Shown: positions 37,979-46,665 of the stretch, piece by piece
Numbering within the stretch: position 1 is the first letter of the stretch
Layout of the letters: each line of letters opens with the position of its first letter
Assembly (NCBI GenBank): GCA_963721435.1
Contig: CAVRJC010000006.1
Coordinates: forward strand, 186,001-250,000
Reading direction: 5' to 3'
Origin: CAVRJC01 sp963721435
GTDB lineage: Bacteria > Actinomycetota > Acidimicrobiia > IMCC26256 > DASPTH01
Length of the DNA: 64,000 nt
Position numbers and translations under genes: made by a program
Notes under the pieces: generated by a model
Told to the model about the DNA's origin: nothing
Seen by the model: the letters and a program-made list of their open reading frames with translations, nothing else
Database searches by the model: none

Positions 37979-39196
37979 ATGGCGTCGATCGATGTGCTCG
38001 CCGATCGGTTCTGCGACGAACTTGCGCGCTTCGATCCCGAACGGTGGTCCGGCGAGCAGTGTGCGGCGCTGGCCGAGCGGTTCGCCCGCGTCGAGAACGC
38101 GGCGCAGGCGGCACGGGCGCGGGCGTCGGCTCGCGCGGGAACCTGTGGCGCCCATCGCGCACGCGGCTTCGCGAGCGCGCAGGAGTGGATGGCGGCTTCG
38201 GCGGGTTCGTCCCTCCGCGACGCGAAGACCGCGTTGGCGACGGTCACCGCGGTCGAGTCCCTGCCCGCAACGAAGGCCGCCCTTGCCGATGGGCGCATCT
38301 CGCTGGAGCAAGCGGAGGAGATCGCCAAGACCGAAGCGGCGGTGCCCGGTTCCGAGATCGAGCTGCTCGAGCTGGCGAGGGACTCGAGTCTCGGCCGAGT
38401 TCGGGAACGTGGTCGCCGGCTCCGACTCGCCGCGATGGATCCCGATGATCTTGCCGCGCGCCAGCACGCGGCCCGCGAAGGGGCGCACTGGAGAGACCGC
38501 GAGCTCGGGATGGTTCGAGTGAGCGCGGCGCTCACACCCGAGGTCGGGATCCCCCTTGTGAACCGGTGGGACGCGGAGACCGATCGCGTGTGGCGGGAGG
38601 CACGCCGACGTGGTGAGTACCCGTCGCGCGCGCAATGTGCCGCCGACGCGTTCGCTCGCATGCTCAGCGGCACCGGAACCGGGCAGTCCCATCGCGCCGA
38701 CGTCGTCTTCGTGTGCGATGTCAACGCGGCGATTCGTGGTCACGCACATCCCGGCGAGCCTTGCGCGATCCTCGGCGGTGGCCCGGTGCCGGTCTCCACG
38801 GTGATGGCCGCGGCGCGCGACGCATTCATCAAGGGCGCGCTGCACGACGGCGTCGAGATCCAACATGTCGTCCACTACGGCCGGCGTCCCAATGCGATGC
38901 AGCGAACCGCCCTGATGTTGGGATTGCCTCCCGAGTTCGACGGTGCGAAGTGCCCTGAACCGGGCTGTGAGCGCCGCTTCGGGCTCGAGTATGACCACAT
39001 CGACCCGGTCGCGAACGGCGGTGTCACGTCCTTGGAGAACATCACCCCGCGCTGCGACGAGCACCACGGCCAGAAGACAGAACGGGATCGTCGTGCGGGA
39101 CGGCTCGGCGGCAACCGAACGATCTATCGGCAGAAGTACGCGAAGGGGGCCGAAGGAGGATCCGAGTCGGAACCCGGTGAACGGGCGCCGCCTTAG
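37979..39196 (+). CDS. HNH endonuclease with DUF222 domain
   Basis: 405 aa, after a strong RBS (GAGGAGG). The N-terminal two-thirds is the helical DUF222 module (Ala/Arg/Glu-rich, ERFARVENAAQAARARASAR). The C-terminus is an HNH site: CPEPGCERRFGLEYDHIDPV then SLENITPRCDEHH, with paired zinc-binding Cys. This family is expanded in high-GC actinobacteria, often in many copies, with probable mobile-element or repair functions. No intein or intron signs are seen here. Its stop overlaps the stop of the convergent NTF2-like gene by 4 bp. Confidence 0.9.
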   Translation: MASIDVLADRFCDELARFDPERWSGEQCAALAERFARVENAAQAARARASARAGTCGAHRARGFASAQEWMAASAGSSLRDAKTALATVTAVESLPATKAALADGRISLEQAEEIAKTEAAVPGSEIELLELARDSSLGRVRERGRRLRLAAMDPDDLAARQHAAREGAHWRDRELGMVRVSAALTPEVGIPLVNRWDAETDRVWREARRRGEYPSRAQCAADAFARMLSGTGTGQSHRADVVFVCDVNAAIRGHAHPGEPCAILGGGPVPVSTVMAAARDAFIKGALHDGVEIQHVVHYGRRPNAMQRTALMLGLPPEFDGAKCPEPGCERRFGLEYDHIDPVANGGVTSLENITPRCDEHHGQKTERDRRAGRLGGNRTIYRQKYAKGAEGGSESEPGERAPP

Positions 39197-39537
39197 ACGT
39201 TGTCGGGCGTAGGTGGGTAGTCGGCGTTGAAGTACGTCAGCGACGTGATCAGGTCGCCCTCGACCTCGAAGACGTCGACGACGTGCAGGAACGTTCCGTC
39301 GGCGAGCGCGACCCGTACCTCGCCGAACGCGCGATTGCCCGCGGTGACGATCTCGACGATCTCGGGTTGCGGGGTCGCGGTGTCCTGCACGCCGGCGTAG
39401 ATCTCGGCGATCGCAGCGTTCCCGTGGACGCGGTTCCCGAAGCCTCGGATCTCGGCATCGGCGGCGAACATGTCGTCGACGCGCTTGCCTGCGCGCATGC
39501 GGCTGAAGTACGTGCGCGCGACCGCTTCGGGAGTCAC
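39193..39537 (-). CDS. SnoaL/NTF2-like protein
   Basis: 114 aa starting VTPEAVARTYFSRMRAGKRV. The GTG overlaps the TGA of the upstream amidohydrolase gene (GTGA), so it is translationally coupled. The NTF2-fold pattern is clear: DDMFAADAEIRGFGNRVHGN AAIAEIYAG, then VRVALADGTFLHVVDVFEVE. It is the last gene of a four-gene minus-strand operon that also encodes two amidohydrolases and a tandem NTF2-like protein. It may be an isomerase or hydrolase of the same pathway. Confidence 0.8.
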   Translation of the reverse strand: MTPEAVARTYFSRMRAGKRVDDMFAADAEIRGFGNRVHGNAAIAEIYAGVQDTATPQPEIVEIVTAGNRAFGEVRVALADGTFLHVVDVFEVEGDLITSLTYFNADYPPTPDNV

Positions 39538-41216
39538 CGTCGACGTGCGGGCTTGACGATCTGTCCCGGGCGGCCCGAATCCTCGATCGACAACGGCTGC
39601 TCGTCGACGCGGATGGGCGTTCCGTTCACCAGCACGTGGGTGACACCCGTCGGGGCGTCGGCGGTGAGTCGCTCGGCGTTCGCCGGGAAATCGCGCACGC
39701 GGCGGAGTGGACCGGGCGCAATGGTCTCGGCGTCGAAGACGACGACGTCGGCACACATGCCCTCGCGCACGTAGCCGCGGTCCTCGAAGCCGAAGATGTC
39801 GGCCTGCACACCGGTGAGCTTGCGCACGCCCTGCTCGACCGGCATCAGCTCACGATCGCGTACCCAGTTCCCGAGCAGATCGGTGCCCTGGGGCGCATCG
39901 CACAGCTGTGTCACGTGCGCGCCCGCGTCCGACAGCCCGAGCGTGCAGTGCTCGTCGAGGAGAAGCTTGGCCACTTCGCCCTCGTCCTCGTTGGTGAGCA
40001 CGGCGCCGACACGCAGTCCGAGGTCAGGCTCGTCGAGCGCGAGGTCGAGCATGACCTCGAGCGGCGCGGTGCGACGCTCGTCGGCGATCTCGACGACGCG
40101 ACGGCCGTTCAGCTCAGGGTGGGCGGTGGAGAGGCCGATCTCGTAGCCGTCCCACATGGCACCGAAGTTGGAACGCGCGGTACGGAACTCGTCGTTCATG
40201 CGCGCCCGCCACTCGGGCGACGCGTACGCCTCGCGACGGGCTTCGAGGCCGCCGGCCATGAGCTCAGCGAACGACTCTTGCAGGTTGAGGATGAAGGGTG
40301 ACGCCATCGAGTACTGGAAGCGCAACGGTCGTGGCGTCACCTGCGGCCAGACCTCGGCACCGTTCTCCCACCCGCGGTCGTTGAGCTCGACCATGGGCTT
40401 GTGCCCACCTGAGTTCGACGCCAGCAGCGCGGTGATCGTGATGGGGACGCCGATCCGCGGCTGCAACTCGTACAGGTACGCGTTGTCCCATGGCTCCGCG
40501 GCCGCCACGGCAATCGCACCGCGACGCGCGTCTCCCATCACGTCGGCGAGCGCGTCGAGCTCCGCGAGCTCCGCGAACCGGCTCGGCACCGGCTTGCCGT
40601 CAACGCCCCGGTGCGTGCGGATGCAGCTGGTGGCGAACCCGGCCGCGCCCGACGACATCGCGTCGCGCAGAAGGTCGCACATCAAGCCCGTCTCCTCCGG
40701 CGTGGCGATGCGCTCGTACGCCGCGTCGCCCATCACGAACAGCCGCAACGCGGTATGACCGACGTACGCGTTGAAGTTGAGCACGGAGCCGCGACGCGCG
40801 ACGGACGCCAGATACTCGGGGAATGTCTCGAAGTCCCACGGGATACCTGCCGACAGGGTCTCGACGTTCATGTCCTCGACGTTCTCGAGGGTGCGAGCGA
40901 TCGTCGTGTGGTGCTCGGGTCGCGTCGGCGCGATCGAGAAGCCGCAGTTCCCCGCGATCACCGTCGTCACGCCGTGGAAGGAAGACGGCGTGAGCGCGGG
41001 GTCCCAGAACACCTGCGCGTCGTAGTGGGTGTGGATGTCGATGAACCCGGGCGCCACGATCTGGCCCGAGGCGTCGAGCTCCCGTGCGCCGCCGGCGTCG
41101 AGCTTCGACCCGATCTCCACGATCCGCCCGCGTTCGATCGCGACGTCCGCGGCGTAGCCGGGCGTGCCGGTGCCGTCGACGACGGTGCCGCCTCGGATCA
41201 CAATGCTGGCGCTCAT
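39534..41216 (-). CDS. D-aminoacylase-type amidohydrolase
   Basis: 560 aa from MSASIVIRGGTVVDGTGTPG; the ATG overlaps the preceding stop (ATGA). The metal-dependent barrel begins IVAPGFIDIHTHYDAQVFWD (HxH) and continues with GVTTVIAGNCGFSIAPTRPE, typical of N-acyl-D-amino-acid deacylases. ALLASNSGGHKPMVE carries a conserved His, and CTLGLSDAGAHV holds the Asp near the metal. A C-terminal beta domain follows (YVREGMCADVVVFDAETI). It would hydrolyse an amide or cyclic amide. The operon context (second amidohydrolase and NTF2-like genes) suggests degradation of one N- or O-containing ring compound. Confidence 0.86.
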   Translation of the reverse strand: MSASIVIRGGTVVDGTGTPGYAADVAIERGRIVEIGSKLDAGGARELDASGQIVAPGFIDIHTHYDAQVFWDPALTPSSFHGVTTVIAGNCGFSIAPTRPEHHTTIARTLENVEDMNVETLSAGIPWDFETFPEYLASVARRGSVLNFNAYVGHTALRLFVMGDAAYERIATPEETGLMCDLLRDAMSSGAAGFATSCIRTHRGVDGKPVPSRFAELAELDALADVMGDARRGAIAVAAAEPWDNAYLYELQPRIGVPITITALLASNSGGHKPMVELNDRGWENGAEVWPQVTPRPLRFQYSMASPFILNLQESFAELMAGGLEARREAYASPEWRARMNDEFRTARSNFGAMWDGYEIGLSTAHPELNGRRVVEIADERRTAPLEVMLDLALDEPDLGLRVGAVLTNEDEGEVAKLLLDEHCTLGLSDAGAHVTQLCDAPQGTDLLGNWVRDRELMPVEQGVRKLTGVQADIFGFEDRGYVREGMCADVVVFDAETIAPGPLRRVRDFPANAERLTADAPTGVTHVLVNGTPIRVDEQPLSIEDSGRPGQIVKPARRR

Positions 41217-42436
41217 GCGGGTACCTCTCTCTGGAGTGACAGGTCGACCGAGTACAACCGGGCCGCGTTCTCGTACAGCACCTTGCGGACGGTGGTCTCG
41301 GGAAGGTCGCCCAGCACCTCGTCGGCGTACTGCCGCGGCTCGATCGCCGGCGTGCGCGGGCCGGGGTGCTGACACGTCGGGTGGGGGAAGTCGGTCTCGA
41401 ACAGCATGTTGTCGGGGTACTGCTCGAGCGCGAACCGCACGCCGGCGCGCTCGAACCAGAAGCACGCGTAGATCTGGCGGCGGAAGTACTCCGACGGCAG
41501 GAGCTCGTACTCCGGGTGCTCATCGGTGACGCCACCGTTGCGCCACTGCCAGTCGAACGACTCCAGCATCGACGGCACGAAGCCCGCGCCGCTCTCGACC
41601 GACACGAACGAGATTCCGGGGTAGCGGTGGCACACGCCGCCGAAGATGAGGTCGCTGATGCAGCGCATGTTGTCGGTGAAGAGGAGCGCCGACGCACGCG
41701 CGAAGTTGGACTTGAAGTCGAGGCCCCGGCGATCGCGCAACGCGCTGATGTCGCCGCCGCCGATGTGGAAGTTGACCGGCACGCCCGCTTCCGACACCAG
41801 TGACCAGATCGGGTCCCAATGGGTCGAGAAGACCGGCGGCTCGCCGTGGGCGTCGGGTTGATTGCAGAAGTTGATGCCGCGATGCCCGTTGGCGAGACAG
41901 CGCTCGATCTCCGCGACCGACGCGTCGACGTCCCAGAAGGGGATCGACGTCACCGCGAGCAGCCGGTTGGGATCGACGCTGCAGAAGTCGGTGAGGAAGT
42001 CGTTGTACGCGCGCACGCACGCGAGCGCGAGCTCGCGGTCGGTCCACGTCAGCCAGTACGACGCGCCGAAGCCGCCGATGTTCGGGTACAGCACCTGCGC
42101 GCTGATGCCCTGCTCGTCCTGGAACGCGAGGCGCGCGACGGGATCCCATGCGCCGTGGTGCATCTCGTCGTAGGTCGACGGCCCGTCGGGCAGCACGCCG
42201 TCGAAGCCGGCCATTGCCGTCTGGCCCGGGATCCCGAGCCGCTGGTCGCCTGCGACCCACCGGTCCATGCCGTCGACATGGACGATGTGCGGGACGGCGT
42301 CGCCCCACTTCGGCGAGACCCTCGACGTCCACACGTCGGGCGGCTCGGTGAGGTGGGTGTCGACGTCGATCACCGGGAACCGCTCGAAGAGGGTGGACGC
42401 CACGTCCCCATTGTGCCCGCGATGGGCACGGCTCAC
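41213..42436 (-). CDS. Amidohydrolase_2-family metal-dependent hydrolase/decarboxylase
   Basis: 407 aa if the GTG at 42436 is used, which overlaps the upstream TGA (GTGA); a GTG at 42403 would give VASTLFERFPVIDVDTHLTE and remove an odd N-terminus. Motifs of the family (PF04909): IDVDTHLTEPPDVW near the N-terminus, VNFHIGGGDIS in the centre and MLFETDFPHPTCQHPGP with the metal Asp at the end. Members include ACMSD-like decarboxylases and hydrolases. Three other members occur in this window. The product is in a coupled operon with a D-aminoacylase-type enzyme. Confidence 0.86.
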   Translation of the reverse strand: MSRAHRGHNGDVASTLFERFPVIDVDTHLTEPPDVWTSRVSPKWGDAVPHIVHVDGMDRWVAGDQRLGIPGQTAMAGFDGVLPDGPSTYDEMHHGAWDPVARLAFQDEQGISAQVLYPNIGGFGASYWLTWTDRELALACVRAYNDFLTDFCSVDPNRLLAVTSIPFWDVDASVAEIERCLANGHRGINFCNQPDAHGEPPVFSTHWDPIWSLVSEAGVPVNFHIGGGDISALRDRRGLDFKSNFARASALLFTDNMRCISDLIFGGVCHRYPGISFVSVESGAGFVPSMLESFDWQWRNGGVTDEHPEYELLPSEYFRRQIYACFWFERAGVRFALEQYPDNMLFETDFPHPTCQHPGPRTPAIEPRQYADEVLGDLPETTVRKVLYENAARLYSVDLSLQREVPA

Positions 42437-43179
42437 ATCTCCGCTCCGATGACCGCCTCGATCTCGCAGACGGAGCCCTCGTGCACCCGGAAGCGCTCGG
42501 CCATCGCGATCCGCCGTGGCACGGAGCCCGTCCCGGATGCGCCCGGCATGAGGCTCGGGTCGACGTGGAGCGTGTAGAACGCGATCCCGGTGTCACCCTC
42601 GATGTACCAACGGATGTCAGTGATCCCGGCGACCATGTGCATGATCTCGAGCTCGAGGGCAGCCGCGATCGCCGGGCCGCTGTCACCGCTGTTGTGCCCG
42701 TTCTCGACCCGCCACGCCTCCGCGGCGAGCGGCACGTCGGATCCCACGTGGCTGACGAGCGCGTCCAGATACCGGCCGGCCGCCGCGATCACGTCGTCCC
42801 GCGACGGCGTGGTCGCCGGGTAGCGCGTGGGTCGCTCGGGCCGGGGCCCCTTCGAGTTGTCGATCGCATACACCGGCTCGATCACGCGGAGCAGGCCGCC
42901 GACGATGTGGAACCGCTCTATCAGGTAGACGGCCGCCTCGTCGACGTCGAGGTCGTAGACCACCACCACGTGCTCGCCATCCACGAGATGGCGTCGCCCG
43001 CTGATCGTCCCCAGCGGCTCTCGCCCGATGACGGCCCGGATCGTGTCGGCATCCGCCGCGACGAGCTTGCCGTGGTCGGTTCGGGTCACGTCGGGCGCCA
43101 GCGGCACACGCGACGGGTCGCGGCTCGTCAACGCGTCGAGGTAAGTGTCGGCGATCGCGATCAGCTCGGTTCGATCCAC
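42433..43179 (-). CDS. Tandem NTF2-like protein
   Basis: 248 aa after a strong RBS (GGGGGGAG). Two similar halves can be seen: IADTYLDALTSRDPSRVPLA with PDVTRTDHGK (residues 8-36) and AAGRYLDALVSHVGSDVPLA with AEAWRVENGH (about 131-160). The second half ends RIAMAERFRVHEGSVCEIEA, the first FHIVGGLLRVIEPVYAI. This is a duplicated NTF2-type cone fold. It is the first gene of the amidohydrolase operon. No function is assignable. Confidence 0.72.
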   Translation of the reverse strand: MDRTELIAIADTYLDALTSRDPSRVPLAPDVTRTDHGKLVAADADTIRAVIGREPLGTISGRRHLVDGEHVVVVYDLDVDEAAVYLIERFHIVGGLLRVIEPVYAIDNSKGPRPERPTRYPATTPSRDDVIAAAGRYLDALVSHVGSDVPLAAEAWRVENGHNSGDSGPAIAAALELEIMHMVAGITDIRWYIEGDTGIAFYTLHVDPSLMPGASGTGSVPRRIAMAERFRVHEGSVCEIEAVIGAEM

Positions 43180-43297
43180 GAGGCTCCCCCCAGGCGCAAC
43201 GTACCGCTTCTTGGTCGCTCGAGGCTCGGCCGGAACAAGACGTTGTAGATGGCCCCTGGTCTGCCTTCGCTCTCGGGCACGTGAGATCCCTCGCGAC

Positions 43298-43303
43298 TAC
43301 GGT
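43298..43303 (+). promoter_or_regulatory. TACGGT -10 box, leaderless start
   Basis: TACGGT, 7 bases, then GTG at 43311. This argues that the NifU-like protein starts at that GTG rather than at 43281. Confidence 0.45.
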
Positions 43304-43310
43304 CGCGCCC

Positions 43311-43568
43311 GTGGAACTGCAAGTGCTGGAGGCCCCGCTCGACGAGCTGCGGGCCATTCTCACCGCCGACGGTGGCGACATCGAGCTCGATCGTTTCGAC
43401 GAAGAAGCGCTCACCGTCCGGCTCCGCCTCATCCTCGAGTCGGCGGAGTGCAAGGAGTGCGTGATGCCGGCACCAATCCTGGAAGACATCGCGCTCGGCG
43501 CCTTCCAACGCGCCGGCGCACCCGTCGACCGCGTGATCATCGACGACCCACGGGAGAACGAAGCATGA
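43311..43568 (+). CDS. Small NifU C-terminal-like protein with a CxxC pair
   Basis: 85 aa: VELQVLEAPLDELRAILTAD then GGDIELDRFDEEALTVRLRL and ESAECKECVMPAPILEDIAL. The pattern 'aDGGDiel...vrL...C..C' is that of NifU C-terminal domains, which bind or transfer Fe-S clusters, although here the pair is CKEC followed by VMP rather than CPSS. It lacks the rest of NifU. The stop overlaps the next start (ATGA), so the two products are made together. Role inferred: redox or Fe-S partner of the next gene products. Confidence 0.6.
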   Translation: MELQVLEAPLDELRAILTADGGDIELDRFDEEALTVRLRLILESAECKECVMPAPILEDIALGAFQRAGAPVDRVIIDDPRENEA

Positions 43569-44613
43569 CCGCCGTCGACACCGATCGCATCCTCGAACTG
43601 GCCGACACCACGCCCGAGGCGATGTTCGAGCTCTTCGAGGAGCACGGCTGGGGTGACGGCCTGCCGCTCGTTCCGCCCACCACCGAGCGTGTCGACGCGA
43701 TGCTCGAGTACGCCGAGGGTGACCTCGACCAGGAGTTCGGCGTGCTCGCACCGCGATCGGGGGTCGTGACCCGCCGCATCGTCGCCATCAACGCGGTGCT
43801 CGCCGGCTGCAAGCCCGAGTACTTCCCGGTCGTGTTCAGCGCGGCGCGCGCCCTCGCCCAGCCCGAGCTGAACCTCCGCGGCGTCAATGCGACCACGCAC
43901 CCGGTGTCGCCGTTGCTCATCGTGTCCGGCGACATCGCCCGCGAGTGCGGGTTCAACTCCGGGGTCGGCGCGTTCGGGCCGGGCAACCGCGCCAACGCAA
44001 CCGTCGGCCGCGCCGTCCGCCTGCTCCTGCTCCACGTCGCGGGCGCGCGCCCGGCTTCGGCGACGCGTCGACGCAGGGCCAACCGGCGAAGTACGCGTAC
44101 TGCGTCGCCGAGAACCTCGACGAGTGCCCGTGGGAGTCGTATCCGATGAGCGTGGGCGTCGAGGCGCCGAGCGCGGTCACGGTGCACTGCGGCGAAGGCC
44201 CGCACAACGTGCACGACATGGAAGCCGAGGGTTACCCCGACCTCATCCTCGACAAGATGGCCTCGGCGATGACCTCGCTCGGGATGAACAACGCGTGCAT
44301 CAGTCAGGGCGAGTTCTTCCTCGGCCTCGGGCCGGAGCACGCGCACACGTTCGCCCGCCACGGCATGGAGCGCAAGGACATCTCCGGCTACCTGTTCAAC
44401 CAGGCCCGCATGCCCGCGCACGTGTTCCATCGTCACTACGAGGAACGCGCGTGGGACGAGTGGATGAAGCTCGTCGCGCCGAACGACATGCTCCCGATGA
44501 CCGGCCACCCCGACAACATCAAGGTGTTCGTCGTCGGTGGCGCGGGCAAGCACAGCTCACTCATCCCGAGCTGGGGCATGACCAAGAGCGTCACCCTGCC
44601 CGTCACCGGGTGA
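43565..44613 (+). CDS. Conserved protein of unknown function upstream of a UGSC protein, one frameshift
   Basis: About 350 aa after correction. It starts MTAVDTDRILELADTTPEAM, with GWGDGLPLVPPTTERVDAML near residue 30. The frame breaks near 44052, where one base appears missing in a GC-rich run: the first part ends RAVRLLLLHVAGARP and the rest continues GFGDASTQGQPAKYAYCVAE to a stop at 44613. Several Cys are spaced through it (AGCKPEYF, ARECGF, YAYCVAENLDECPW, TVHCGEG, NNACISQ), suggesting a metal or redox site. I do not know a characterised homologue. It is coupled to the NifU-like gene and followed by the UGSC-type gene. Confidence 0.6.
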
Positions 44614-44681
44614 GGAGCGAACGGTGAGGAGGCCGGGTATCCCGGCCGACCAGTGAGCGACCCGGCAACAGGAGATCCATC

Positions 44682-45236
44682 ATGACGACGACCATCTTCC
44701 GGCCCGACGGTGATATCGGCCAGGCCCGCGCCACGCTCGCGCCCTCGCCCACGTCGCTCACGGGGCTGCGCATCTCGGTGCTCGACAACGGGAAGCCCAA
44801 CGCGATGCTGCTGATGACGCGCATCGCCGAGTCGCTCGCGGCACGCACCGGCGCCAAGGTGTCGGTGGCGCTGAAGAAGGGCCCGCGCGGCGAGTCCGCC
44901 AACGCCGCGATCCCGTGCTCGCCCGACGTCTTCGAGCGCATCGTCGCGCAGTCCGACATCGTGATCACCGGCACCGCCGACTGCGGCAGCTGCACCGCAT
45001 ACAGCGTCTACGACGGGATCGAGCTCGAGAAGGCCGGCAAGGTCGCGGTGGTCGTCACCACCACGCACTTCAAGCCGATCGCCAACACCCTCGCCGAGCA
45101 CTTCGGGCTCCCGGAGCTCCGCACGCTCGTGCTTCCGCACCCGATCGGCGGCACCGACCCCGACACGCTCTACGCGTGGGCCGACGCCGCGGTCGACGAC
45201 GTGATCGAGCTCTGCACCCAAGCCGCCGCGGCCTGA
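44682..45236 (+). CDS. UGSC-family redox protein, Cys form
   Basis: 184 aa after a good RBS (AGGAG). The motif ADCGSCTAYSVYDGIELEKA matches the UGSC selenoprotein family, where the first position is often selenocysteine; here the codon is TGC, so Cys. VITGTADCGSCT forms a thioredoxin-like or ligand-binding loop after a strand, and VAVVVTTTHFKPIANTLAEH follows. The family is predicted to be redox-active; the reaction is unknown. It is flanked by the 350-residue conserved protein and an SDR gene that starts 4 bp after its stop. Confidence 0.7.
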   Translation: MTTTIFRPDGDIGQARATLAPSPTSLTGLRISVLDNGKPNAMLLMTRIAESLAARTGAKVSVALKKGPRGESANAAIPCSPDVFERIVAQSDIVITGTADCGSCTAYSVYDGIELEKAGKVAVVVTTTHFKPIANTLAEHFGLPELRTLVLPHPIGGTDPDTLYAWADAAVDDVIELCTQAAAA

Positions 45237-45240
45237 TCGC

Positions 45241-46065
45241 GTGTCCGCATCCGACTCGGGCATCGGCGTCACCATCTCGCTCGACGGGCGCGGCGCGCTC
45301 GTCACCGGCAGCGGTGCCGGCATCGGTCGCGCCACCGCCCTGCTCCTGGCACGCGCGGGCGCCGCGATCGCGGTCAACGACATCGACGGCGCGCGCGCCA
45401 AGGACACGGCCGACGAGATCAGCTCCACCGGTGGTCGCGCGGTCGCACTGCCGGCCGACGTCACTGATCCCGAGCAGGTCGAGGCGCTGATCGCGGCGTG
45501 CGTCGAGGAGCTGGGGAGCCTCGACATCGCGGTGAACAACGTCGGCATGCTCGCGGGATTGGGCGTGCGCCCCATCACCGAGATCGATGCCGACTACGCG
45601 CACACCATCGTGAACCAGAACCTCATCAGCTCGTTGCTGTGCTGCGCGGCCGAGTCGCGTGTCATGGTCGCCGCGGGCCGCGGCGGGGTCATCATCAACG
45701 TCGCGTCGGGGGAGACAACCCGCGCCGCTCCGCTCCTCAGCGTCTACGGCGCGGCCAAGTCGGCGGTCCGCCACCTGACCACGTCGATGGCGGTCGAGCT
45801 CGGGCCGTCGGGGATCCGGGTGCTGGCAGTCGCGCCGGGAACCACGGCCACGGAGCACGTGCGTGCCGCGATGAGCCAGGATCATCTCGACGCCATTGCC
45901 GCGTCGGTGCCTCTGCAGCGACACTGCACGCCCGAGGATCTCGCGAACCTGATCCTGCTCCTGGTCTCCGACTACGCGTCGGCGGTCACGGGGCAGTTCG
46001 TGCTCGCCGACGCCGGCGCGCACATCGCACTCAACCGGCCCCGCTCGGCGCCGGAACCTGCGTAA
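45241..46065 (+). CDS. Short-chain dehydrogenase/reductase
   Basis: 274 aa from a GTG. The cofactor loop is VTGSGAGIG, the acidic residue after strand 2 is in VNDIDGARA, NNVG stands in the NNAG position, Ser is in VASGET and YGAAK holds the catalytic pair. It lies directly after the UGSC-type gene and 12 bp before the next gene, so it is part of the same operon. Substrate unknown. Confidence 0.88.
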   Translation: MSASDSGIGVTISLDGRGALVTGSGAGIGRATALLLARAGAAIAVNDIDGARAKDTADEISSTGGRAVALPADVTDPEQVEALIAACVEELGSLDIAVNNVGMLAGLGVRPITEIDADYAHTIVNQNLISSLLCCAAESRVMVAAGRGGVIINVASGETTRAAPLLSVYGAAKSAVRHLTTSMAVELGPSGIRVLAVAPGTTATEHVRAAMSQDHLDAIAASVPLQRHCTPEDLANLILLLVSDYASAVTGQFVLADAGAHIALNRPRSAPEPA

Positions 46066-46077
46066 AGGAGAGTCACC

Positions 46078-46602
46078 ATGGGGGACGTCCTGAAGATCGG
46101 TCGGCGCTACAGCGGCGACCCGATCCCGCCCATAGCCGAGCACACCACCTGGATCGACGCCGGCGGGCTCCGGTTCGGCATCGAGTTCCGCGTGTTGAAC
46201 GACGACATCATCAACGCGGAGTTCGGCAGCCGCGAGGAGAAGTCGGTGCAGGTCGACGGCGTGCTTCCCGAGGAGGATCTCGTCGGCTTCGACTCCCGCG
46301 GCGTCTCGATCCACGTGTGCGACGCACGCGACGGTGGCGAGTACCTGCGGTTCGACGCGTTCGACGGAGACCCGCACTACCACTACCTCACGCCCGGCGT
46401 CGGGCACACCGTCATCATCTTCGACGACGCCGCGCTCGGCGACATGTTCCCGTGGACGCTCCACTGCCTGCGCGACCGCCTGCCGCAGATGCTGACGATG
46501 GCGGGCGCCGGCGACCTCGTCGACCGCATCGACCTCGCCGACGTGCACGCCGCGCTCCCCGAGGTCGAGCGCGTCGCCGAACGCGCCCTCAGCCCTGCTT
46601 GA
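46078..46602 (+). CDS. Conserved protein of unknown function
   Basis: 174 aa with a strong RBS (AAAGGAGAG). MGDVLKIGRRYSGDPIPPIA, then GLRFGIEFRVLNDDIINAEF; FDGDPHYHYLTPGVGHTVII contains a His/Asp-rich stretch; VHCL-like DMFPWTLHCLRDRLPQMLTM precedes the helical C-terminus. No signal peptide or membrane segment. I do not recognise the family. The beta-rich first half followed by helices suggests a small binding protein. It is the last gene of the NifU-like/UGSC operon and is convergent with the crotonase gene. Confidence 0.65.
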   Translation: MGDVLKIGRRYSGDPIPPIAEHTTWIDAGGLRFGIEFRVLNDDIINAEFGSREEKSVQVDGVLPEEDLVGFDSRGVSIHVCDARDGGEYLRFDAFDGDPHYHYLTPGVGHTVIIFDDAALGDMFPWTLHCLRDRLPQMLTMAGAGDLVDRIDLADVHAALPEVERVAERALSPA

Positions 46603-46665
46603 TTGTTCGCTCGAGGACTTGCCGGCCTCGCAATCGGGTGCGGGCCGCCTTGCACGCCCTTTCGC

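Noticed and set aside
44682..45236. Selenocysteine in the UGSC-type protein
   Set aside because: The key codon is TGC (Cys), not TGA, and no SECIS-like element was sought or needed.
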